Made by a program: the position numbers and the translations under genes. Shown piece after piece: positions 1 to 6,004 of a stretch of 6,169 nt of DNA. Each line of letters begins with the position of its first letter. Position 1 is the first letter of the stretch. Origin of the DNA: Thermoprotei archaeon (GTDB lineage: Archaea > Thermoproteota > Thermoprotei_A > Sulfolobales > WANQ01); assembly GCA_027038805.1 (NCBI GenBank), contig JALWGO010000328.1:1-6169 (forward strand). The letters run 5' to 3'. The notes under the pieces are model-generated. The model saw only the letters and a program-made list of their open reading frames with translations. It was not told the DNA's origin and searched no databases.

Positions 1-182
1 ACACTATGCATTCTAACCCATGGCAATATGAAGTAGCTTCCATTACTACTATAATACCATGGCTGATGATAGTGCCATATTATTATAACGTTAACTGGTT
101 TCTGCTCACCTATTGAGATTAATGGTGCAGTCATTGACAATAATATTATGGCTAATAAGATTATTGCCAGTCTATTATTCAT
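1..182 (-). CDS. Exported GH57 glycoside hydrolase (amylopullulanase type), N-terminal fragment
   Basis: The gene reads leftwards from an ATG at 182-180 and leaves the window after 60 codons, so only the N-terminus is visible. Residues 1-24 form a signal peptide: MNNR, then a hydrophobic core rich in I/L/A, with likely cleavage around residues 19-24. The mature part begins with a hydrophobic strand (VNVIII) followed by WHYHQPWYY at 36-44 and later LPWVRMHS at 53-60. This is the first conserved region of GH57 enzymes (HQP motif). The WHxHQPyYY...PWVRxH spacing is that of archaeal amylopullulanases / type II pullulanases, which cut alpha-1,4 and alpha-1,6 bonds of starch and pullulan outside the cell. 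A GGTG Shine-Dalgarno lies at 194-191, 8 nt before the ATG, and no other in-frame ATG lies upstream near it. Catalytic Glu and Asp are outside the window, so activity and the C-terminal layout are unproven. It is divergent from the gene at 373. Confidence 0.85.
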   Translation of the reverse strand, partial: MNNRLAIILLAIILLSMTAPLISIGEQKPVNVIIIWHYHQPWYYSSNGSYFILPWVRMHS

Positions 183-216
183 ATATTTTACACCAGTCTT
201 TTTAGTGCATGGTAGG

Positions 217-225
217 GTAATTAAG
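217..225 (-). promoter_or_regulatory. Candidate TATA box of the GH57 gene
   Basis: On the minus strand the sequence CTTAATTAC lies about 26 nt before the GGTG Shine-Dalgarno (194-191) of the GH57 gene, so transcription would start near 195 with a very short leader. It is the best AT-rich element at the right distance. The symmetric TATA-like stretch at 291-300 could also serve this strand with a longer leader. This is judged by eye only. Confidence 0.35.
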
Positions 226-244
226 GATTGCAGAGGAGAACACG

Positions 245-289
245 GTGGGATAATCAGTGGGAATACTTTTCTGTCCCACAGTAGTGGGG
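245..289. promoter_or_regulatory. Cluster of four GTGGG motifs, candidate operator in the divergent promoter
   Basis: GTGGGA occurs at 245-250 and 257-262 on the plus strand (12 nt apart, about one helical turn), its inverse TCCCAC at 274-279, and GTGGGG at 284-289. The last two form the perfect inverted repeat CCCAC-AGTA-GTGGG (275-288), which ends 2 nt before the TATA-like AAATTTATAA at 291-300. The G-rich motifs stand out in an AT-rich intergenic region and sit between the two divergent genes. I did not see the same cluster upstream of the ATPase or GH13 genes. A transcription factor site controlling both genes is an inference. It does not match the Pyrococcus TrmB site as I know it. Confidence 0.45.
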
Positions 290-290
290 T

Positions 291-319
291 AAATTTATAA
301 TGAAAAACCTATTTTATAC
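291..319 (+). promoter_or_regulatory. Candidate TATA boxes of the surface-protein gene
   Basis: Two archaeal TATA-like elements precede the gene that starts at 373: AAATTTATAA at 291-300 and TTTTATAC at 312-319. With a start about 25 nt downstream they predict transcripts beginning near 322 or near 342, with leaders of about 50 or 30 nt. Both leaders include the GGTG ribosome site at 362-365. The first box abuts the GTGGG palindrome and is nearly symmetric, so it could also be read on the minus strand. I cannot tell which is used. Confidence 0.45.
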
Positions 320-372
320 CATACCATAATCCTAACTATATGGGAGAATATATATCTAATGGGTGTAATATT

Positions 373-2337
373 ATGAAAGCATACATATTATTATCAATAA
401 TCTTGTTATCGCTAGCTGCCTTCGCGTCAACACTAATGATACCAGCACAAGCCGAGGTACAAGTATTTGAAATGACCGATCCAACCGGAGACGATAATGG
501 TCCTGGAACCTATGTATATCCGACTAACGACGTCTTTAAACCAGGTGTCTTTGATCTAACGAAATTCCAGGTAATATATAATGGAACGCACGTGATATTC
601 AAAGTCTATGTGGCAAACCTAGGAGATAACCCATGGAATGGGCCCAACGGGTTCTGCCTACAGTTCCCACATATATTTGTGAGGACAAGCGATGAAGACG
701 GGAATACAAGCGCCTTCGGCTTGAATGTTGTTATAGCTAATGATTCTGCATGGCATTTCGCACTACTACTAGCACCCGGATGGGAGGATAAACCAGTACC
801 AGAGGGCCAGAAGGCTGCTCTATACTATGCCAACGGTACGGTAATAATGCAGGACGATGACTTCAAAGTATATGCTAATGAGACCGAGAACGCGATTATA
901 GCGGTAGTGAAGGCAAGTCTTCTACCAAATATTGACAATATAGCTAACTGGAAATACGTAGTAGCACTCGCGGGATATGATGGATTTGGGCCCATGAGGG
1001 TTAGAACGGCTACGAGTGACGCAGAAGCAGAATGGAACTTTGGCAACGCTAGCGCTGAAGCAGTAGCGGTAGGAGTAGCACCATATGTAATAGACTTACT
1101 CGCACCTACAGCTGAAGACCAGTACAATATGTTGACAAGCTACACGGTAAATCTTGATAATATGACTGGAACACTAGCAATAGTACACGGCTATACATTA
1201 CAACCAGTAGCTCCACCAGCTGTAGAGAAAACAGTATTCTACATGGAAGACCCAGTTGGAGACGATAAGGGTCCTGGAACCTACGTGTACCCAACCAACG
1301 ATGTCTTCAAGCCAGGCGTCTTCGATTTAACAGGATTCAAGGTAGTAGACGAGGGAGATAAGGTAAAGTTTATAGTATACGTGAAGAACCTAGGCGACAA
1401 CCCATGGAATGGGCCCAACGGGTTCTGCCTACAATTCCCACACATATTCGTGAGGACAACTGCTAGTTTACCAACAAATAATAGTAGTCTTGGCTTAAAC
1501 GTTGTAATAGCACCAGAGTATGCATGGCATTTCGCACTCTTACTGGCTCCTGGCTGGGAGGAGAAGCCAGTACCGGAGGGTCAGAAAGCAGCTCTCTACT
1601 ACTCTAATGGCACCGTTGTTGTACAAGACGATGACTTCAAAGTATACGCTAATGAGACCGAGAACGCAATTATAGCCGAGGTCTCAAAGAAGCTGTTACC
1701 AGATGTAGAACACATAAATGAGTGGAGATATGTGGTAGCATTAGCTGGCTATGATGGTTTCGGTCCTATGAGGGTTAGAACCGTCACCAGTGACGCAGAA
1801 GCAGAATGGAACTTCGGTAATGCTAGCGCTGAAGCAGTAGCGGTAGGAGTAGCACCATATGTAATAGACTTACTCGCACCCACTGCTGAGGATCAATACA
1901 AGATGCTTAGTAGTTATAGCGTTAACCTAGACAACATGACGGGTACCTTAGCTGTAGTCTATGGAGTCCCGCCAATAACAACCACTACTACACCGACAAC
2001 AACTGCTCCTACCACAATAACTGTTACAACAACCGTAACTGAAACAACTACTGCTACCGAGACCGTAACTACTACACAAACCGTTGAGAGAACGACAACT
2101 TTGACTCAAACGGTAACGCAAACAGTAGAGAAGACGCAAACTGTTGAGAAAACAGTAACACAGACAACAACACAGACTCAAACAGCAACCACCACTATAA
2201 CGCAGCCACAAACAGTAACAGCGACTACGACAACAACGGTCACGGTAACCGATTATACTGCTACAGTCGTCGTAGGAATAGTATTACTGCTCATAGGTAT
2301 AGGAATAGGATTTGTTATAGGAAAGGGTAGAAAATAA
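373..2337 (+). CDS. Secreted, membrane-anchored protein with tandem glucodextranase-C / DOMON-like domains and a Thr-rich stalk
   Basis: This 654-residue surface protein probably binds alpha-glucan or tethers enzyme at the cell surface; no catalytic domain is visible. Residues 1-27 are a signal peptide with likely cleavage after AQA. Two copies of one domain follow (about 28-275 and 286-532). Each has DPxGDDxGPGTYxYPTNDVF near its start, then NLGDNPWNGPNGFCLQFPH, AWHFALLLAPGW and GYDGFGPMRVRT. This is the pattern of the C-terminal domain of glucodextranase, also found in archaeal amylopullulanases and once described as SLH-like. Residues 535-627 are a Thr-rich stalk, about 629-649 a transmembrane helix, and the chain ends KGRK. 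About a dozen N-glycosylation sequons occur (e.g. N70, N111, N154, N225, N412, N483). I chose ATG 373 because GGTG (362-365) lies 7 nt upstream and the signal peptide begins there. An in-frame ATG at 340 would add 11 polar residues without a good ribosome site. It is divergent from the GH57 gene, which suggests joint action on starch (inference). Confidence 0.85.
   Translation: MKAYILLSIILLSLAAFASTLMIPAQAEVQVFEMTDPTGDDNGPGTYVYPTNDVFKPGVFDLTKFQVIYNGTHVIFKVYVANLGDNPWNGPNGFCLQFPHIFVRTSDEDGNTSAFGLNVVIANDSAWHFALLLAPGWEDKPVPEGQKAALYYANGTVIMQDDDFKVYANETENAIIAVVKASLLPNIDNIANWKYVVALAGYDGFGPMRVRTATSDAEAEWNFGNASAEAVAVGVAPYVIDLLAPTAEDQYNMLTSYTVNLDNMTGTLAIVHGYTLQPVAPPAVEKTVFYMEDPVGDDKGPGTYVYPTNDVFKPGVFDLTGFKVVDEGDKVKFIVYVKNLGDNPWNGPNGFCLQFPHIFVRTTASLPTNNSSLGLNVVIAPEYAWHFALLLAPGWEEKPVPEGQKAALYYSNGTVVVQDDDFKVYANETENAIIAEVSKKLLPDVEHINEWRYVVALAGYDGFGPMRVRTVTSDAEAEWNFGNASAEAVAVGVAPYVIDLLAPTAEDQYKMLSSYSVNLDNMTGTLAVVYGVPPITTTTTPTTTAPTTITVTTTVTETTTATETVTTTQTVERTTTLTQTVTQTVEKTQTVEKTVTQTTTQTQTATTTITQPQTVTATTTTTVTVTDYTATVVVGIVLLLIGIGIGFVIGKGRK
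454..1968 (+). repeat. Tandem duplication of the glucodextranase-C-like domain, with near-identical DNA blocks
   Basis: Copy 1 covers about 454-1197 and copy 2 about 1228-1968, in register at an offset of 771 nt, then 774 nt after a one-codon gap. DNA identity is patchy. 628-662 equals 1399-1433 exactly (35 nt), 1015-1040 equals 1789-1814 (26 nt), and 1048-1106 equals 1822-1880 (59 nt). In between, regions such as 683-740 against its partner have diverged in both codons and residues. Identical silent sites inside otherwise diverged copies point to recent exchange between copies or a mosaic of selection. Confidence 0.85.
1975..2253 (+). repeat. Thr-rich low-complexity stalk region
   Basis: About 93 codons of the surface-protein gene encode mostly threonine, mixed with V, Q, E and a few K/R. 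Short irregular repeats such as TQTVEKTQTVEKTVTQ appear around residues 579-597. Pro occurs only near the ends. Thr codons vary (ACA, ACT, ACC, ACG), so this is not a simple DNA microsatellite. Such regions are typical of archaeal surface proteins, where they act as O-glycosylated spacers that lift domains away from the membrane. A transmembrane helix follows directly. Confidence 0.8.
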
Positions 2338-2368
2338 ACATGAAGAATCATATCTAAAACAATACATC

Positions 2369-2374
2369 TTTTTT
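2369..2374 (+). terminator. T-run terminator after the surface-protein gene
   Basis: A run of six T lies 31 nt after the stop codon at 2335-2337. Archaeal intrinsic termination needs mainly an oligo-T tract and no hairpin, so this could end the transcript before the promoter of the ATPase gene. Confidence 0.4.
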
Positions 2375-2410
2375 GAACACTTTATCCAAGGTTAAGAAAC
2401 CCCATGTCGT

Positions 2411-2419
2411 GATATATAT
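2411..2419 (+). promoter_or_regulatory. Candidate TATA box of the ABC ATPase gene
   Basis: GATATATAT is centred about 25 nt before 2440, so a transcript would start near 2437-2441, with a leader of about 20 nt carrying GGGAG (2443-2447, 10 nt before the ATG at 2458) and a second G-rich stretch, GGGGGAG (2450-2456). A separate promoter suggests that the ATPase is made independently of the upstream surface protein. Confidence 0.5.
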
Positions 2420-2457
2420 CCCTCACAAATACAAAGTATTATGGGAGCTGGGGGAGA

Positions 2458-3561
2458 ATGGCTACTGTTAAACTAGTAGAAGTTGTTAAACGATTCGGCG
2501 AGGTAGTGGCAGTAGACCATATAACATTAACCATTAGGGATGGCGAGTTCTTCTGCTTACTAGGCCCGAGTGGTAGTGGGAAGACTACTCTCCTTAGACT
2601 AATAGCTGGTCTAGAATATCCTACCGAGGGAGAAATCTACATTGATGATAGACTAGTAAATGATGTCCACCCAAAGGATCGTGATGTAGCAATGGTTTTC
2701 CAAAACTATGCTCTCTACCCACACATGAAGGTCTTCGACAACATAGCCTTCCCGTTATATATGAGAAAGAAGAAGCTCGGCTTAACAAAAGAAGACATAC
2801 GTAAGAAAGTAGTAGAGGTTGCACGACTACTCCGCATAGAACACTTACTAGACAGAAAACCTAGCCAGTTAAGTGGTGGAGAACAGCAAAGAGTAGCGTT
2901 AGCAAGAGCACTTGTGCGTGAACCAAAAGTATTCCTCATGGACGAGCCTTTAAGCAATCTAGACGCAAAGCTTAGACTCTACATGCGAACAGAGTTGCGG
3001 AGACTCCAGGAGAAACTAGGCGTTACAACAATCTACGTCACCCACGACCAAGTAGAAGCAATGAGCATGGCTGATCGAATAGCGGTTATGAATAAGGGTA
3101 GAGTGCAACAAGTAGGAACGCCTGAAGAACTCTACGAGAAACCTGGCAACTTATTTGTAGCTGGATTCATAGGAGTCCCACCAATGAACTTTATTGAGTG
3201 CGAGATTGTGGAAAAAGACAATGAATACTTCTTGGATTGCAGAAAACTTAAGAAGAAACTAGATAAAGAAATAGCGTTAAAGATCTTAGAATCTGGTTAC
3301 GGGCCAGAAATAGTATTGGGTATCAGACCTGAACACCTTAGTATAAGTAAGGAGCCGCTTGAAGACTCTGTGGAAACAGAAGTATTCCTTTCAGAGCCTC
3401 TGGGCTCAGAAGTCATTGTAAACGTTAAGGTAGGTGAGAGCGTCGTTAAAGTTAGAGCTCCTCCAGGTACAAAGTATCGTATTGGAGAGAAAGTATACTT
3501 GAAGATAAACTGGGATAAGATGCACTTATTTGATAAGAAGACTGAGAAAGCAATACTCTAG
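2458..3561 (+). CDS. Sugar ABC transporter ATP-binding protein (MalK/UgpC type, CUT1)
   Basis: This cytoplasmic ATPase drives a sugar importer; from its neighbours maltodextrin is the likely cargo (inference). The 367 residues match the usual MalK length. All ATPase motifs are intact: Walker A GPSGSGKTT at 36-44, Q-loop Q82, signature LSGGEQQ at 138-144, Walker B VFLMDEP at 158-164, D-loop SNLD at 166-169, and the H-loop histidine H196. Residues from about 235 form the regulatory OB/TOBE region typical of MalK and UgpC, including GIRPEHL at 288-294. The ATG at 2458 gives the expected family start (MATVKLVEVVKRFG). No permease or binding-protein gene adjoins it here: upstream is the surface protein and downstream the convergent amylase. 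It may therefore serve permeases encoded elsewhere, as shared ATPases such as MsmK do in bacteria. The exact substrate cannot be read from the ATPase, so I give no gene symbol. Confidence 0.93.
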   Translation: MATVKLVEVVKRFGEVVAVDHITLTIRDGEFFCLLGPSGSGKTTLLRLIAGLEYPTEGEIYIDDRLVNDVHPKDRDVAMVFQNYALYPHMKVFDNIAFPLYMRKKKLGLTKEDIRKKVVEVARLLRIEHLLDRKPSQLSGGEQQRVALARALVREPKVFLMDEPLSNLDAKLRLYMRTELRRLQEKLGVTTIYVTHDQVEAMSMADRIAVMNKGRVQQVGTPEELYEKPGNLFVAGFIGVPPMNFIECEIVEKDNEYFLDCRKLKKKLDKEIALKILESGYGPEIVLGIRPEHLSISKEPLEDSVETEVFLSEPLGSEVIVNVKVGESVVKVRAPPGTKYRIGEKVYLKINWDKMHLFDKKTEKAIL

Positions 3562-3581
3562 AATAGAGAGCCCTCTGATCC

Positions 3582-5687
3582 CTACATATTTTTAGTTATA
3601 AAGACTAGGCCTCTCGGCTCTATCTCAACATTATCGTTGGTAACAGCATATCTTTTACCATATATTACCTCATCGTATACACCGAGTTTAAAGCTTATAC
3701 TAATAGTACTGGTATTGAAGACTACTCTAACATCTCTGTCATCTAGGAATCGTCTTACTACTATGTTTTCTCCAATACTTTTTATTCTAAAGAAACCGTA
3801 TCTTAGTGCTCTATATTTCTTCTTTAATTCTATCAATTTTCTAATATAGTTTAACAGTCTCTTGTTCCATTGCCTATTATTCCATGGCATAGGTCTCCTA
3901 TTGTCTGGATCGCTTCCTCCTCCAATTCCAATTTCATCTCCATAATATATTGCTGGAGACCCGTATACCGTGAAGAGGAAGGCGTATATTTGCTCTAGGA
4001 TCTCATTGTTTTTCACTAGTGTCCTTATTCTAATGGTATCATGGCTTCCAACTAAGTTGTATAGTGCGTTTGCCTTGTAGGGTGCTAGTTGTATGTACTG
4101 CTCCATTACTTTTTGGGCAAATTCTACCGCCCTCATCCTATGATAGTAGAAGTAATCTAATATTAGTCTACGTAACTCATAGTTCATTGCACTATCATAT
4201 TGTTCTTCCCATAAATAGTATTTTGGATCAGTCATCACCTCTCCTATTAATATCCTATTCCTCTCTCTCGCAACCCTATGTAAGGCTTTCATAGCATTTG
4301 CGGGTACACCTAGGCTTACATCTAAGCGGAACCCGTCAACACCCATATTGCTCCAATAGTCGATTACGTTGATCATGTAGTCTACTACTTCAGCATTATC
4401 GTAGTTGAGTTTAGGCATACACCATACACCATAAAATGTCTCATAGAATGGTCTCAAACCCTTGAATGCTCTTGACACTTCTCTGCACAAGCATTTATCG
4501 CTATCAACTATCTCTAAGAGCTTCTCTAAAATCCCAGCTGGTACTTCATCAAACTTCTTCAAGAATACGTACCAGTTCCAATATGGTGATTTCTCGCCCT
4601 TCTTTAACGCGTCTCTAAATCCGTGAAAACATACTGATGTATGATGCAATGGTATATCTAATATTATCTTAATGTTTCTTTCATGTAATTTCTCTACAAG
4701 CTGCTTAAACGTCTCATTGCCTCCTAGGTATTTGTCAACTTTATAGTAATCTACTACATCGTAGCGATGATAAGTTGTTGACTCAAATATAGGTGTTAAA
4801 TATACAGCATCTACGCCGAGTTCTCCAATATAGTCTATTTTATCAATAATGCCTGCGAGATCACCACCATAATAGCCTCGTTCTCTTGGAGCATATTTCC
4901 TAATGAGCTCTGATGGCTTATCCACACGATTTGATCTTGCGAAACTATCAACAAAGATCGAATAATATATTGCACCGAGATACCATTGATAACTATTGAC
5001 TCCTTTTATTCTTACCGGTATTATATATGAGGGATTCTCTACTACTCCTTCATTACCATACAGTATCTTCTTACCGTCGACTTCTAGTGTGAACATGTAT
5101 CCTCGAAGACTATTGCACCTTATTATTGCCTCGAAATAATCATGGTACCTAGTGGATAATACTTTCTCCATAACGATTGTCTTACGTGATCCATCACATA
5201 TTGTTTTTAATAATACTCTATCAACTTCTCCCTTCAAAGTCCTTAAGCGTATAACAATATAGTCTAAATATCTTGAGAGAAAAATGGGGTCTCCTTCATC
5301 ATGGACTATATGTTCCTCGTGGAACCCTCCTTCTTCCAACAATTCTTCTATAGCGGAAACCCCTATATTGGCTATTGAGGCCGTAAAGCTTGCCTTCACT
5401 TCGGGGAATGGTTTAAATCCCTCAATTCTATCGGGGTTTTCACTATCAACATAATAGTCGTAGCCGTTCTTTACAAACATGTAATGGTATACTCCGTCCC
5501 ATACCTTTACTAAGGCCTCGCCCCTATCTCCAGTCTTTCTTAACCTAATATACCCCGGATGCCATGAAGTAAACTCTGATACAAGATATAGGGTTCTAGT
5601 ATCAAGGGGCCAGCTAGTAGAAAACTCGACAATGTATCGCCCATAGCGTTTCAATCCTAAGCGTTCTCTGCTTAGAATCTTGTACAA
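3582..5687 (-). CDS. Cytoplasmic GH13 maltogenic amylase / cyclomaltodextrinase (neopullulanase subfamily)
   Basis: This enzyme hydrolyses maltodextrins, cyclodextrins and perhaps pullulan to maltose and glucose. It has no signal peptide, so it acts inside the cell on imported sugar. Of 701 residues, about 1-95 look like a CBM48/glycogen-binding domain (WDGVYHYMFVKNGYDYYVD at 63-81), and about 100-230 a CBM34-type domain. The (beta/alpha)8 barrel starts near IYYSIFVDSFA (240-250). Conserved regions are intact: I DIPLHH (D344, H349), MPKLN at 424-428 (hallmark of the neopullulanase/cyclomaltodextrinase group, GH13_20), II GFRLDV (nucleophile D456), III IGEV (acid/base E483), IV GSHD (D550), and GSPAIYYGDEIG at 576-587. 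A small beta domain ends the chain. Length and layout match the characterised Staphylothermus marinus maltogenic amylase (about 696 residues, from memory). The start is TTG at 5687-5685 after AAGGA; no in-frame ATG precedes it before an upstream stop. Confidence 0.93.
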   Translation of the reverse strand: MYKILSRERLGLKRYGRYIVEFSTSWPLDTRTLYLVSEFTSWHPGYIRLRKTGDRGEALVKVWDGVYHYMFVKNGYDYYVDSENPDRIEGFKPFPEVKASFTASIANIGVSAIEELLEEGGFHEEHIVHDEGDPIFLSRYLDYIVIRLRTLKGEVDRVLLKTICDGSRKTIVMEKVLSTRYHDYFEAIIRCNSLRGYMFTLEVDGKKILYGNEGVVENPSYIIPVRIKGVNSYQWYLGAIYYSIFVDSFARSNRVDKPSELIRKYAPRERGYYGGDLAGIIDKIDYIGELGVDAVYLTPIFESTTYHRYDVVDYYKVDKYLGGNETFKQLVEKLHERNIKIILDIPLHHTSVCFHGFRDALKKGEKSPYWNWYVFLKKFDEVPAGILEKLLEIVDSDKCLCREVSRAFKGLRPFYETFYGVWCMPKLNYDNAEVVDYMINVIDYWSNMGVDGFRLDVSLGVPANAMKALHRVARERNRILIGEVMTDPKYYLWEEQYDSAMNYELRRLILDYFYYHRMRAVEFAQKVMEQYIQLAPYKANALYNLVGSHDTIRIRTLVKNNEILEQIYAFLFTVYGSPAIYYGDEIGIGGGSDPDNRRPMPWNNRQWNKRLLNYIRKLIELKKKYRALRYGFFRIKSIGENIVVRRFLDDRDVRVVFNTSTISISFKLGVYDEVIYGKRYAVTNDNVEIEPRGLVFITKNM
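3589..3593 (+). terminator. Possible T-run terminator of the ABC ATPase gene, inside the convergent gene
   Basis: Five T follow the ATPase stop (3559-3561) by about 27 nt. They lie within the last codons of the convergent amylase gene, whose stop is at 3584-3582. The 20-nt gap between stops has only a weak AGAG/CTCT inverted repeat (3567-3576 area). On the minus strand I see only pyrimidine-rich sequence beyond the amylase stop and no clear T run. Confidence 0.3.
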
Positions 5688-5777
5688 TGAATCCTTGCAC
5701 CATATTCTACAATGGTAATGATAATACTAGTATTTTTAGCTGACTCTTACTATCTAGTGGTTGGAGGATGATTGATA
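5688..5777. promoter_or_regulatory. Divergent promoter region between the amylase and small zinc-protein genes
   Basis: The 90-nt gap contains one AT-rich core (5719-5739, including TATTTTTAG at 5731-5739). Read on the minus strand as CTAAAAATA, it is about 25 nt before a start near 5708, suiting the amylase with a leader of about 20 nt. Read on the plus strand, it is about 25 nt before 5760, just ahead of GGAGG at 5763-5767. One core may serve both directions. No GTGGG motif of the 245-289 cluster is present. Confidence 0.4.
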
Positions 5778-5996
5778 ATGGGGAGAGTTTCTCGAGGAGA
5801 ACAATGTAGTGTTGTTGGCTGTGAGAATAAAGCAGAACACTCGGTAAGCTATGAGGAAGCAAAGATACTTGAATCACATGGTTATAAGCTAAGAGTACAG
5901 CATAACAGAGTATATCTTTGCAAGGAACATTATAAGGAGTTAAAGAAGCTCAAGAAAAAGTATGAAAAACTGGAAAAATGGAGGAGAATGGGGTAA
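5778..5996 (+). CDS. Small putative zinc-binding protein, C-x4-C ... C-x2-H
   Basis: I do not recognise a named function. The 72-residue, very basic protein has CSVVGC at 10-15, then a Ser/Glu-rich segment predicted to be helical (SYEEAKILESHG, 24-35), a short strand (YKLRVQHNRVYL), and CKEH at 48-51 running into a Lys/Glu-rich helix (YKELKKLKKKYEKLEKWRR). C10, C15, C48 and H51 could bind one zinc ion, as in small treble-clef or rubredoxin-like knuckles. The basic helix suggests contact with RNA, DNA or ribosomes (inference). Similar short CxxxxC...YLCKEHYKE proteins are, to my memory, widespread in Crenarchaeota. I chose ATG 5778, 10 nt after GGAGG (5763-5767); an in-frame TTG at 5772, only 4 nt from the same site, would add two residues. 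It is divergent from the amylase, and a link with sugar use is not evident. Confidence 0.75.
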   Translation: MGRVSRGEQCSVVGCENKAEHSVSYEEAKILESHGYKLRVQHNRVYLCKEHYKELKKLKKKYEKLEKWRRMG

Positions 5997-6004
5997 CACT
6001 ATAC

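Noticed and set aside
825..1294. Minus-strand open frames of 100 and 62 codons inside the surface-protein gene
   Set aside because: They lie opposite a clear coding region with domain matches, have no ribosome site that I can see, and their low-complexity composition mirrors the sense gene.
1948..2211. Minus-strand 87-codon frame rich in Cys, Ser and Leu
   Set aside because: It is the antisense reading of the Thr-rich stalk; the Cys/Ser-rich composition follows from reverse Thr/Gln codons.
1975..2253. Thr-rich segment as a DNA microsatellite or phase-variable tract
   Set aside because: Codons are mixed and there is no uniform repeat unit that could slip.
2409..2414. GTGATA at the ATPase TATA box as a TrmB half-site
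   Set aside because: The partner TATCAC is absent at the required spacing, and the match overlaps an ordinary TATA sequence.
2621..2957. Two minus-strand frames inside the ABC ATPase gene
   Set aside because: They are shadows of a fully conserved ATPase with every motif intact.
3637..4294. Plus-strand frames inside the amylase gene
   Set aside because: They are antisense to a confidently assigned GH13 gene and have no family resemblance.
5740..5775. Possible C/D box small RNA (ATGAT and CTGA fragments)
   Set aside because: Boxes are incomplete and in the wrong order for a C/D RNA; the stretch is better explained as promoter and ribosome site.
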